DNA of 64,000 nucleotides, from NCBI GenBank assembly GCA_033675545.1, contig JAWDGP010006429.1:1-64000 (forward strand), in the 5' to 3' direction. A program made the translations under genes and the position numbers. Shown here piece after piece: positions 23,917 to 35,810 of this stretch. The notes under the pieces are model-generated. The model was not told where the DNA came from and made no database searches. It saw only the letters and a program-made list of their open reading frames with translations. Position 1 is the first letter of the stretch; each line of letters begins with the position of its first letter. Source of the DNA: Elysia crispata. Its lineage: Eukaryota > Mollusca > Gastropoda > Plakobranchidae.

Positions 23917-25316
23917 AGGCAAAAGACAATCATTCAAAATTAAAGTTCTGATGATGATTATTAAATACAATGCTGTTACGGTGAAAATAAATTTGACAGA
24001 AACTGATGCTTGATGTTGTTGTTGGGTTCAAGATTTATTTAGTAAAACAAACAGAAAACGCTGCAAGGTACAAACAGTATAGATACTTTCATTAGCGAAG
24101 TGTACAGGTAGGTAGTCAACAAAAAAGTGACACTGATACAGGTACATAGTATGTCTGGCAAAAGAGGTAGTGAGACCGAGAGGTAAGCAGAGTGGGAAAA
24201 ACCATAGGTGCGGCTTAAAAAAACATATACACGGAACAGAAACCTTCACAATTTAAGAGAAACGAAAATTTCTGTTTATACTTTATAATTTTTTAAAGTT
24301 GCAGGCTCAAATTGTTTTCATTTAACAAAATATTGATATTTTCAGGCTTGCTAATTCCTTTACATGAATTGGTTCTCAATTTATATTTTGAAAACTGTAA
24401 TGTATTTTGTCTCTTATGTAATACTTTCTTTTACAGTCATTCAGTTTCAGCTTTAATGTAAGCGTGTATTGAACCTCAGTTTATCATGGGAGTTTTCTAC
24501 AACTATCAAAATCATAATGCTTTATCATGTATACATTTAAAAATATATGTTCAATCATAATTCATCTGTGACTATTAATTTTTTACTTCTATCATTGACT
24601 TACAATGCAGTTTTGAAATAGAAACAGTGGTCAAATTATCAAATAGATAGCATAATCAGGTTCAGCATCTAAAAAACCATAAACTCCGAAAGTTTCATTA
24701 CTCTAGTACGAAAACTGTGTTTTTTATGATATAATTTCTACAATATGATTCGCTTTTTTACCAATTTTCTTCCAAGGCGCAAAATTTGGCGCTATGCCAA
24801 TTTTGGTTTTCTCTATCTTTTCAAAATGGCTTTCTAGGTTGCTGACAAAAATTGAGTCAACTAAATACAACATTGTGTATTAGCAAACTAAGTATTGAAA
24901 CAATCTGAAGAATATGTGTTTTTTTACGATGGTCCAAAAGTGCCTCATCTAGAGTATTTGCTTGTAATGTTGATATGCCACAAGTGTTTTTGGCCATATT
25001 TCATGACCAATAAATTCTTTTGTTTACTTTTTATCTCCGTGAAATTTCGTATGTGTATAGTCATTGTCTTGAAATTTGTAAATATGTCCTTTTTTGTTTC
25101 ATAAGATTTAACAAATGACTTTTATATGTCCTTAAAAACAACCCGATGCACGCAATTTGTTTTGTGTCGTTATGCGCAAAATTGAAACAGCTGTAAAACT
25201 TTTATTTACCAACAGATTTTGATGAAATTTGTTGGAAATTTCATATTTTAACAAGATCTTTACAGTACAATTGGGTATATTCAAATTTGCTGGGGTAGAA
25301 AAATCACTTTGTGGTA

Positions 25317-25318
<2 letters not shown>
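23917..25318. other. Unassigned AT-rich stretch with a diffuse repeated motif
   Basis: No gene seen. Variants of a motif like CGTGAAATTTCGTATGTGTA occur near 25,037 and 25,210, resembling others near 33,605 and 33,785, so an old dispersed repeat may be present. Confidence 0.4.
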
Positions 25319-25362
<44 letters not shown>

Positions 25363-25366
25363 TATT
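25319..25366 (+). repeat. (TA)n microsatellite
   Basis: About 45 bp of TA dinucleotides with one CAT interruption. Confidence 0.95.
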
Positions 25367-25859
25367 GAAATGATTTCCACCTATCTGCTACACGTTGATC
25401 TGCTTTTTAGGAGTTTCGTGCCTATATAATTATCTATGATATTGATAAGGCCTTAGCCTCTTTAAATGTATTCATTAGAAACGTGTCGTAGGCCTGTATC
25501 AGTAAAAAAAAAAAGGTATATGTTAAAAAATATCTTCTTGCAATTTTTTTTTTTACAAAATTAACCAACAACAAAGTGGATATCTAAAAAATTTGAAATT
25601 TTCCATGCAATCGTTTATTCCAATCCTCCAGTCAAAAGGTGCATTCCCAAGCCAGTAGCCTAGCTTTCTAAGTGTATTTGATCAATTGTAGCGAATCGTT
25701 GTTATCAATCCATAACATGCACTGTTTTAACGCCAGTAAAAATATTTTAGTTGACATCGACTTTTACATAAATTATGTTCTCTAAATCGAACGGAATAGC
25801 CAGTCAGTCCTAGAAATTCACTGGGTCACATCCACCCATAGACCTATCACTGTTTCAGG

Positions 25860-26557
25860 TAGTGCTGGGGTCTACTCGATATTTTACTACCCGTCGAGTA
25901 TCGGGTCCCGAGGCTCAGGGTACCGCGGGCACGGCACATCCCGATCCGCGGCACGGAAGATCCCGATCCGGGGCACGACTCATCCTGATCCGCGGGGCGG
26001 TAAAGTTAAATTTAGGGACTCGGCACTGAATGTAGGCGACGACTGTCGAGTCATCGAGTAGCAACTAAAAGGGCGCTCCCCTAACACTTCCCGGTTCCTT
26101 GGTGATATACAGATATACCCACATGCCGCGTGTCCACAGTCTACAGTATCACACACATCCTTTGGCTTAACTTTGTCATATCTAAAATTTTCACCTGTTG
26201 ATATTTTTTCATTTCATTACTGCATCCTACTCCTTCCTCTCCCCTCTCCTAAATTTCCCTTGTGCAGGCTTTATCCCCGCCGCCAGAGATTCGTGCCGAC
26301 TGCTGAGTGATGTCTGGCGGGAAGGTCTATAACAAACAAACAAATGTCGCCTATTTGTCTGCACGCCGCGCACGATGTTATTTTTACGCATAGAATCAGT
26401 TTGAAATCGACGGTACGCATGTGCCGTTCAGAAGCTAGCACGGATCCCACAGCACGGCACGGCACAGTACCGCGTACCGTGCATATACTCGATGTGCCGT
26501 GAGTCACGCTGCGTGCCGCGGGAGGGGTACCGATCCGTGCCGATAGCCCCAGCACTA
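25860..26557. mobile_element. Non-autonomous hAT-type DNA transposon
   Basis: The left end is TAGTGCTGGGG and the right end is CCCCAGCACTA, an 11-bp perfect terminal inverted repeat of the kind known for hAT elements. The flanking octamers GTTTCAGG (25,852-25,859) and CTATCAGG (26,558-26,565) agree at six of eight bases, as expected for an aged 8-bp target duplication. The GC-rich subterminal regions carry many copies of GGCACGG/CCGATCC-type words on both strands, including three tandem ~22-bp units at about 25,931-25,996. Such repeats are typical transposase-binding arrays. No transposase frame is present in the 698 bp, so it must be mobilised in trans. Confidence 0.86.
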
Positions 26558-26565
26558 CTATCAGG

Positions 26566-29362
26566 AGAACCTTCGCACCCACATAGTGATTTTACTACTC
26601 CTTATCATGCTACAGCGACACATAATTCAAAACTGTTTTCTGTGCATTCTACGAAATGGGGTTGAAGTATAGATTAATAGACTCACCCCTCAAATGTTTA
26701 TTAATAGCGTCAGACGGTTTCATCGATTAAATCACCATTTGGGCCGTAACAATAAACGTAAAATTACCTTTCGAAAATCTTATATCAATGTATTTTGGCT
26801 GAGCTGCAATGCATTGTAAAATTCAAACGCATCTACAGGCGCATGTTAGTGACGTATGTGTGACACTGGCTAAATATCTCACAAGCATCCTGCTCACCCC
26901 TCCCGCGCCCCCTTTTTCTCCAAGTCTACTCTCCTTTTTTTATTTGTTTTCTATGCTTTTCCTCAACGACAAAATTTAAAATATGTATTTCGAAATATTC
27001 AGCGTTTGTATTTCATAACCATTCTTCTAGTGTTGCTTAAGTTTGCGACACAATAACCAACCGATGTAAGAAGCTTTCAGAAATGTAAGTGGTTAATACC
27101 TAGTTGCTTTGTCTAAGACGTGATTCAGTGGTCCTTGTCAACCTTACATTTCAGAGGGACAGCCAGGTAGATCAAAAAATGAATCTCAATGTGTGACCGC
27201 TTAAGAGTGTCATAATTGTGGCAAGCTATTATGGATTCAAATACATGTATCTAAATATAGATCTAGGCCTACTTGGCAGAAGTTTAAAACGGTTTGAATT
27301 CCACAAAGAGCTGATCTCGGTGGTTTAAAAAAATCAACTCTTATAAGTTTATAAATAATTAGGACGTATATAACTAGACTGAAAAAAGGGGTCTTATAAA
27401 CTTTCCCTTACGTGACTTTTCTGAATTTGTATTTGCTTGGACTCCAGTTTAGTTGAGGCAAAGATTTAGATAAGTGAATATAATTATATTTCGAGTAGTT
27501 TAGGGCTTTTCTACACTAGTGCCATCGTTTGCTTTTCAGTGTTCCATGATAGTAATGCATATATTTAGATTTTGCATTCGAAATCCGTGTTTTCTGATTT
27601 TTAGCTTGGTGCTTGGCCTACATTCCCTATTTCAGTCACTTGCAAACTACAGATATAAAATAAGAACAAATGTTAATACTCGTAAAAAGGCAAATTTCAG
27701 AGCATCAAAATACATGTAGTATTATTTGCTTCTTGGGAGCTTCCACAACCATATCCCCATAATAATTATTCTGCACTCATTTCAGCAGGGTAGTCGATTT
27801 CAGACCCCGGGCGATTAAAATACACAGGAATCGGGTACGCTTTCCCAAGGCAAGCACAGCGTGAATCGGAATGACAGGGCAACATCAGATTAAAAGTTCT
27901 ACATGTTCGCTATTGTATTTGTCCGTCTTACTTTGAACAATGAGTGATTTTCCCTTACATATTGTGTACGTATTTATTTTTTAGTCATTTCTTTTTTCTG
28001 CATTAGCAATTTTATGCTAGTCCTCTGACATGATCAGCTGTAGCCCCATTCCATTTAAAAATGATCCAGATGGTATTACTTTGGTTATAATTGCGCCCTC
28101 ATGTGATATCTTGCAGAAAGGTAAAAGAAAAAAAGGGCCATGTGAATATTAGCTTTTAATTGCCAACATCCTGTTTTGGTGTAAATCAAATTTTTTTTTT
28201 TATGTAAATAAAGTCATTAAATTGCATAATTTTAAAGAAATGCATTGGCTCTGATTTCAAAGAAGCGTATGTGAATATGCATATGCCTCCATGGATGAGG
28301 AAGCTGTTCTCCTCGAATTGCCCGATGTCCCGTAAAATTTCAAGAATACAAAGAAAGGGTTTTTGTGTTCTGGGGCGAGTGTATTATAAAGATATTGAGT
28401 TGTTACAATAGCAATGTTAACTCCGAGATAATGACAAAGTAAAAAAAAAAGTTAAAGTTTGATAAACAGAATATCCTAATTTTACCAGCAGTGCCTGAGA
28501 GCAGTGGGAAAATGGACCGAACGCAACAATTTATCATTGTAAGACTTTAAAAACTGAAGGGGGAAAGAGTTAAAATATACAGACAATTAAACTATTGTTT
28601 TTTAATAGGTAAAGAGAAGACGAAAATTCAAGTAAGATCTTTACATCCAAAACGAAAGAGTTTCAAAATTTAGAATTAACGGACAATGGGCGAGAGGATG
28701 GCTAAATGCAGTGATGGAAAAAGCTGAAATATAAAAAAAACCAAATTAATTAAACGACATTCTGCCGCTATCTTAATCAACTTATCAGCTTTATATGGAA
28801 TCAAGAGATTTAACTGAACCTGTGGAGATATAATATAGGATGAGATGGGCTTTCGTTCATTTGCTCTCATTTCTTGGCGGATAAACCTCAATCACTACCA
28901 AAGCGTTTAAATCTTCGTAAAAATTGGTTATAAACTGTAAGGAGGGCCAACGCAAGCTTTTATTTAGGTCTATTTTTTTGCCTAATCCTTTATTTTGTCG
29001 GCGCTGTAAAGATGAAATGTGATGCCTTAGACAACGGATATTTCATTTGATTAGGCATTCTCAAACAGATTTCAACGATAAAAAAATACAGAGAAATGGC
29101 TTTATGGTCCGAAACTTTGATGCCATCTCTTTATTTCTTTAGACAATATGAAATCTCACAGTCTGAGGAATGACATCAACAGTTCTTAGTATAAAAGCAG
29201 ATTTTTTTTCATTTAGGTTGAGTAAAATGAACCTGAAAAAATAAACATTCAACAGTCTCGAAAAACACGCCAGGCATGTCCGGTGTGAGCTAGGCCAGAT
29301 GCTACAGCGCTACGCCGGGACTGACCTAAATGTTATGTTTCAGATTTTTCAATAAGCATATA
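26566..29362. other. Unassigned intergenic or MED28 3' flank
   Basis: No recognisable exon, RNA gene or element. AT-rich, with a few homopolymer runs. Confidence 0.4.
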
Positions 29363-29804
29363 CAGTGGAAACCCCCAAAAGCCGAGTCTGATTATTCGAA
29401 TCTCTCATAAAAACCGAATTTTGCGAGAGGATAGTTTTCTTTTTCTCTTTGGCTTTGTTAGAATCTGACATATAATTCGAATTTTATTTTGTTCATTTCT
29501 CTTAATTCAAATTGGATACCACCCCATAATGCATTACAAAAGTACTATATGTGTGTCTTTCAAGTAGCAAGCAATGCTAATCGCTGCCCTAGGAGGGAGC
29601 TGATGCACAAAGGAAGAGGTGTAACTAGTGACTGATGCTAGTAGCAACATGGAACAAGGGAAAGGAAGAGTTGCTCCTTGCAAGCACAGAACACAATCAT
29701 TCAATGAGTCATAGGTTCAGTTTAGCCCTTTTTTGTAAATCGAATCCTCTTAATTAGAAGTTTTAATCCATTCCCACACAATTCAAATTATGCGGTTTCC
29801 ACTG
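29363..29804. mobile_element. pogo/Tigger-like MITE
   Basis: Begins CAGTGGAAACC and ends GGTTTCCACTG, an 11-bp perfect terminal inverted repeat. It is preceded by TA, the target of Tc1/mariner/pogo elements; the right TA is no longer visible (GA). Internal words such as ATTATTCGAATCTCT and TATAATTCGAATTT recall Tigger-type MITEs (from memory). It is 442 bp, non-coding, and starts only 98 bp beyond the MED28 stop, so it probably lies in the MED28 3' UTR. There, on the minus strand, it supplies an AATAAA (29,483-29,488). Confidence 0.82.
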
Positions 29805-29902
29805 GATGTTAGTTAAAAGTATGAACATACTCCTTTTCCATCAAAGATCAGGACCTCTTAGAATTGCAATGGGGAAACAGAGTTGTCTTGAATTGCTTAA
29901 TT

Positions 29903-30295
29903 TCACATCCTCTCTAAAAATGCAAGGGGTCCTTGTTGAGGATAAGCTGGTGGTGGCATATTGTACTGGCCTGGGTGACCAGCTGGTGGTCCTGGATACT
30001 GTCCTGGGGTCATGGTTGGCTGCTGAGGCTGTTGCTGTTGGGGGTTCATCATCTGAGCTTGAGGTGTTGGCCCTCCACCCATGTATGGGCCGGAGGGAGT
30101 AGGTGGGATGGAAGAAGTTTGCGCCATTGCCTGATGGATCATGCTACCTTGGCTGCCTGCATATGGACTAGATTGAGTACTTGAAGGAGGGAGTGTTGTG
30201 GACCGCAGAAGATTTTGCCACTTTGGTAGCTTTTCATAGTGCTTTTCTAGCAATGCATCTTTTCGGTCTAGCTCTGCTTTTAATTCTACTATTTC
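29903..30295 (-). CDS. MED28: MED28 exon 4 (coding part)
   Basis: Acceptor AATCTCTGTGCAG. Encodes the coiled coil, the Pro/Gln-rich insert (with QQQQPQQPTMTPGQYPGPP) and the conserved C terminus; stop TGA at 29,903-29,905. Confidence 0.92.
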   Translation of the reverse strand, partial: EIVELKAELDRKDALLEKHYEKLPKWQNLLRSTTLPPSSTQSSPYAGSQGSMIHQAMAQTSSIPPTPSGPYMGGGPTPQAQMMNPQQQQPQQPTMTPGQYPGPPAGHPGQYNMPPPAYPQQGPLAFLERM

Positions 30296-33200
30296 CTGCA
30301 CAGAGATTTGAAAAAAGTGGACCAGGTTATTGCTAAAGTTGTACCGTCTGAATACAAATTTCTTAGCCTTAGTTATACTAAGTTGTACACTCATTTTAAA
30401 CTATGCTTTCATAAATGCAATAAAACTTTATTTCTGCTGTTCCTGAAGTAAACTGTTTTTTTTAATCTTTCCAAGAGAAAACTAAAGGATATAACTATAT
30501 TATATATTTTGTTGTTAAAAAATAGCCTTAAAGTATTTTAGAATCCTTTATAACCAATCCCAGTATTATTTTTTGCCAGAAAGCATTCAGAATTATATTA
30601 CATATAGCGAAGTAAGGACTGGTTTGCAGCTTTGTGAATTTAAGAAAGCTTGATTCTGCAGGTTGAAATATAAAACTTTTTTTTTTTTTTAAATAACACA
30701 TTGTGTGCAGCATGAGAAGACTGGAGTTTAATGTTCTTTAGTTTTTAATTTATGTCAGAAGGTATTAAAAGTGGACAATATATGACAAAAATGATATTGT
30801 TCCACATGGTGGTTTGCTCCTAATAAATATAATTCTAGTAATAACACTTTTAATAACCATTTTTGTCTGTGTACCTTTTAATAGCTATAAGAATGCATAA
30901 TTTTACAACAAACATTATACTTCAAAATTCAAGACAAAATAATCCATATTCATTTAAAGAAGTTTCATAAGCCATTGTAGTAAAAAAAAAGGCGTAACTA
31001 AAATATCATATAATCTAATGCATATAGCAGCTACCCAAATATTATGTGCCAGGTAAAAAGTTGACCAACCTCACTAAGCACATTCTCTGGTTTGGCTATA
31101 GAAAGCACAAGCCTTTTATTCAAAAAGAATGCTTCCATCTGTCGAGCTGACTCAAGAAAACGTTGAACACTGTTTTCTACACCTAAACAATATAGGAAGG
31201 AAAGAGATAAAAGATATTAGCACGCTTTCAAACATCATGCAAAAAGAATTATGAAAATGCCAGGCCACTCTTTGTATTTTTTTCTCACAATAGGCTATGT
31301 CAAATGCTAATGCCAAAAAAACAAAAAACAAAACAGAACAGAAAGAGAGAGAGAAAATAAGTTAAATAGTGCAACCATACTAGAACAAAGCTGGATATGC
31401 TGCATACTTTATGCAGACTAAGGCTACCATTGATCAATTTAGTATTAATCTATAAATGTACATTCATTTCAATTAAACATTGGACGCAACGTAACAATAT
31501 ACCCATTAACAAAAAAAAAGTTTTAAATAATTTCCAAGCATTGTCGTAATTCAAATTTGCTTTCTCATGGATTCTTCAAAGATTAAACATACTAAAAATA
31601 TAGATTTAAAGGTATCAGAGATTTCTATACTGCCAACCTGCTTGAAAGTTCAAGCTAATTGCAATATGGTGTATATGCCAGTTTTAATTTTTTTGCTTGA
31701 CAACATATCACAATACAGTGTATTTAGCAACTACGACATCAGTAACATAAAACTGAACAGCTTTTACATTGCTGGCTAAATAGGGATAGGAGCTTACTAA
31801 GAATCATTAATAATAATAAAATGCAAAATATATTGGAAACAAATGAAGGAAAAACATTGATTGAAATCAAAATATACTTTACCTTCAAAACTCAGTGTGA
31901 AATCAAGCCTTATTTCAACTTCTATCCTTACAAAAGCCTATTGAAAACTTCAGACAATTTAAACAAAATGAAATCAGTAATGTAATTAAAAATTTTTAAT
32001 GTTTTTTGTTTTCTTCTTTCAAATATATACAGATTATGGCCATTTAGTAAACACTGCATTTGAATTGTATAGCTTTGTGATGCACAAACAATGAGGTATG
32101 TTTTACACACACTGCATTGAACCATAAAGTATCTTAGTTTCTTACCTCCTTTTGTTTCTTCAGAGTCATGAACATTGAAATGCTCTTGGGAAGTTAGGAG
32201 AGAAATACAATTCTGAGGATAAAAATGTAAATATATATGAACCTTTACCATATTATAAAAAAAGATTAAGATATTCAATTAAAATTTGTTAGATCCCTTG
32301 TGGTCTTCTTTGAAAAAATATGGTACAAGTTTTAATGTTAAAAGAAAATTTGGTCTGTCCAAATTAGATTCTAAGAAAGTAAGAGTATCACAAAACTTAT
32401 TTTGTGACTTGCATTGAATCATCAATTTACTAAATCAGAAATAATTCTTGACTTAGGCCTTGGAAATCTGGATACAGCCATCGATTGATAAATGATTAGG
32501 CGAACCCAATGGAAGATTTTTTTTCAAGTGATGTATAATATATACGTCACTATAGTAGAAATCACCATTTCCCCCACAATTTGGGACTTAATTTAATAAA
32601 TACATATATAAAAATTTGACTCCCCCATAAACCTTTTTTTGTGTGCTAGCTTGTAAAGGTTGTTCAATTATTACATTTAAACTAGATTAAATCTTTGTAA
32701 GCCTAGGACTATACCTAGAATTAATGAAATATGAATTGATACCAGGTAACCGGTAGTTATGAGATCAAATTTGATCCCATTTTGGGTAATGGCAATTTGA
32801 TGCAAATAAGGAGATGGTAAAGTGGACACCATTTAAGTCGATGCCACTGGTTGATTTTTTTGTTGGGTTTGCACCCAATATTATCATTATATTAGCTCTT
32901 GCACATAGCTCCATTTTTAGATAAGTAGATCTTCTCTGGGTGGCAAAAAAAAAAAAAATCATTACAGATTACTTTAATTCTCTTTGCCAACTTTTCTCTC
33001 CTATAACCTGTTACTTAACTAAAGTATAATTATAAATAATCCTTGTCTACAGTGTGTATGGGTCATGTGTCTCTGTGTGTGTATGATTGGAAAGAGGCAC
33101 TGGCCTCAGCTTGAATAAAAACGCTGTGCATTGTGTTTAGCTAGGCTTTCTTGTTTGTGATTGGTTGACTGAACACTGTTAATCCATAATATCTCTCCTT

Positions 33201-35810
33201 GGGCCCCCAGCTGTGCACTGCTAGGCCACTTTATTGGTATCATTGCATTGCTCAAACAGACCTACATTTTGCTTGACTGTGTTTGTAAATTGTAGGCTGG
33301 ACCTATCCCTGTGATTGGGATTGAATGCTGCTTGCCGAGAATGTGTACTTAACAATGCCAATCCAAAAATTTGATCTCTAAGTCTAATATTTATTTCCCC
33401 ACGATTGGAAGTTATAAAGCTTGTTCTCAGAAGAAGAAAACATTTTAAATTTGAAAATCAGTCCAGAGAAAAAAAAAATTATGAGGATTTAAGTAATCCA
33501 AAAATGTGTATAGGCAGAAAGAGGAATAAACAGTCCAAAAATGGACCTTTTCCGTGCTTTGTGAAGTAAAAAAAACTTCCTAATTTCTTTATATGGCAAT
33601 ATATTTCATGAAACTTGACATATGCCTGTATTCTTTTATGTAGAATCCTAATTTGTCAAAGATAATTATGAATGTTTTGTTAATGAGGGTTAATTTTTGC
33701 ATAAATTAGCCTCTGATCCAAACTCCCGTTCCTTTATTTAGTATGTTAATTCCCCCTAATTCCTATATTTACCAAGTTATTTCCATAAAATTTTTGCTGG
33801 CAGAAGTATAGTTTCATTTAGTTTCTTTGTAAAAAATAAAGCATTCATATACAACAGTTAATTTATGCATAAATTACTTACCGCTTCATTATTTTTGTGT
33901 CATTTTGGTAGTTACAACCTCCAAAATATCCCTATTATAAGTATCAACCAGGGTGGTTAAAGTGCATTTTTGTTTTGTTTCTTAAATTGTTAAACCAGCA
34001 TGGTAAGGTTATGCATAAATTATCTTCCATTCTACACTTGCTATACAGAAAGAAGTGCCATAATTTGCGACCCAAACCCCAGCATGTAGTCTAGAGCCAT
34101 CCTTGCAGTTGCACATCTGAATGATGATGCCATTATTTGTGGATTTTTCAACAAGAGCCTCTTTCTCCATATTGAGGATGTTAAAAAAGAAAAAAAAGGA
34201 GAAAATTCATAGCAGCTTGCGTCATTGAGCTTTTCTAATCCTTCAACTTCCTACTTTCTTAGGACTTGGTTGGCCCACATATACCTAATTCGAATAGTAA
34301 TAAAGGCGTGATTCCTCACAAAATCTCCCCAGCCTATGTGAGTAGGTATTTTGAGTATAATATCGTATTTGGATACTGAATCAGTCATACAGAACACCAT
34401 TTTCATTTAACAGCATTTGTCAGATCAAAGCCTAACCTCCCCATGACGCCAAGAGCTAGATCTAGCTAGAATCTAGATCTAGAACTAGCTCACATGAATA
34501 GTTAGAAATAGAAATCACCAACTGAATATAAGCTAACTTTGTAGATAAGAATCTTATCTTCCTGTGAAAAAGCAACGATGAGCAAATAATTACTCTGTAT
34601 AGATCTGTAGACAGACAACTGCAATTGTGCCACAACTTATTTTTTTCTTAAAAGAAAAAAAAAACCATTCGTTTTGAAAGCTGAGAACAGTCCCCATTTG
34701 TAGATGCGCTAATGGATTATTTTTAACTGAAAACAATTAGGCCCTACTACAGGGGGTAAGAGCTAAGTCAACATACTACTCTAAGCGCTTTGACTTTGAG
34801 TAAAAACTTAAAATAACTTTTTTAATTAAAATATTGACAATCCAATGATATGAACTCGCCTAACCCAGTTCACATGCTCTTGACCAATGAGATTTATAAA
34901 CGCTCTTAGCCATGTGACGTTGCGAACCAAACGTCTGCTGCCCCGAAGGCTTAGCAGGCCAGCTCTTCATTATTTTGAAAGGGTGAGTGTCTTTCAAAGA
35001 CGAATACAAGAAAATACGGGGACTAAAACGAATGTAAATAAGTAAAAATGGCACAAGAAATGTTAAAAAACATCTGTCCACAGACGAAATGTGTAGTCAT
35101 AGTAGTTTTACTTTTAGAGAGCGATGAACGAAAAGAAAAACTCGCTCAGAAACAACACTTCCAAGTGGCCGATCGATACTGTTTCACCACAGAAGTGTAG
35201 AACAATATCTTTCCTGACTGTACATCAAATTTCAAATACGTTATAAATTGACCCTGTAGTTGAAATTAGAAAACGGCAATCGGTGCTTACTTGCTGTCCA
35301 TTTTTACGCCTAGGTCTACAGGCCATGGTGCATTAAATATTAGCCGATTGTCTGGCCTGGGGGTAGCAGATTGGCATTGCTAGTGTACTTCTCCCTTCTA
35401 ACCCATCCTATCTGTCCCTGGCTGCTGTGCCATTCTAGACAATCCGTATTCTTGCTTGGATTTACATTTTACGTGCATTGCTTTTGTGAGGCAGACCTGA
35501 TTCCTCTAGATAGATTGAATGAATATTGCTCACATATCCCGTCTTTGCCCAGATGAGTCCTAGATCTAAATGTCATCTAATCCTGAGAAGGAATACACTT
35601 GATCAGAATCCAAAGACCGGTTGGGAACAAACTACGGCATCATAAATCCTATGAGTATACCATATCTCAATATGCTAAACCAACGTACCCAATGGGAAGT
35701 TTTACTTGATATGTTTTAGTGAAAGGAAAAATATATTTTACCTGAAAAGCAGATTCAAAGTCATCAACTAAATGTGGGGAAGTGGTCTTGATGTCGCTCA
35801 TTGACGCCAT
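29903..35810 (-). CDS. MED28: Mediator complex subunit 28
   Basis: Spliced gene with four coding exons: 35,810-35,742, 32,212-32,146, 31,182-31,070 and 30,295-29,903. All introns are GT-AG and frame is kept throughout, giving 213 residues (human MED28 is 178, from memory). MED28 is a head-module subunit of the Mediator co-activator that links transcription factors to RNA polymerase II in the nucleus. Recognised by LVDDFESAFQ (residues ~14-23), the helical core RFLESARQMEAFFLNKRL with SIAKPENVLSE (~52-83), and the coiled coil EIVELKAELDRKDALLEKH (~84-102). It ends PQQGPLAFLERM, like the PQGSLAYLE of vertebrates. Between the coiled coil and this end lies a Pro/Gln/Gly-rich insert of ~90 residues that is longer than in vertebrates. 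The ATG at 35,810 is the first in frame; a second lies three codons on. Confidence 0.94.
31070..31182 (-). CDS. MED28: MED28 exon 3
   Basis: Acceptor ATTGTTTAG, donor AGTGAG|GTTGGT. Encodes the conserved helical core, including RQMEAFFLNKRLVLSIAKPE. Confidence 0.93.
32146..32212 (-). CDS. MED28: MED28 exon 2
   Basis: Acceptor TTATCCTCAG, donor AGGAG|GTAAGA. Encodes NCISLLTSQEHFNVHDSE then ETKG, matching the SLVSQ segment of vertebrate MED28. Confidence 0.9.
32213..35741 (-). other. MED28 intron 1
   Basis: 3.5 kb, AT-rich, no nested gene seen. Three copies of a TGCATAAATTA-containing stretch lie near 33,697, 33,862 and 34,012, about 150-165 bp apart, as in an old degenerate repeat. A cluster of TCTAGATCTAGA-like palindromes lies at 34,455-34,490. 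Confidence 0.7.
35742..35810 (-). CDS. MED28: MED28 exon 1 (coding part)
   Basis: Encodes the first 23 residues, MASMSDIKTTSPHLVDDF then ESAFQ. The donor is TTTTCAG|GTAAAA. Much shorter than the Pro-rich vertebrate N terminus. Confidence 0.88.

Noticed and set aside
26271-26582. 103-residue minus-strand frame in GC-rich DNA
   Set aside because: Falls in the subterminal GC-rich part of the hAT element and shows no protein-like motif.
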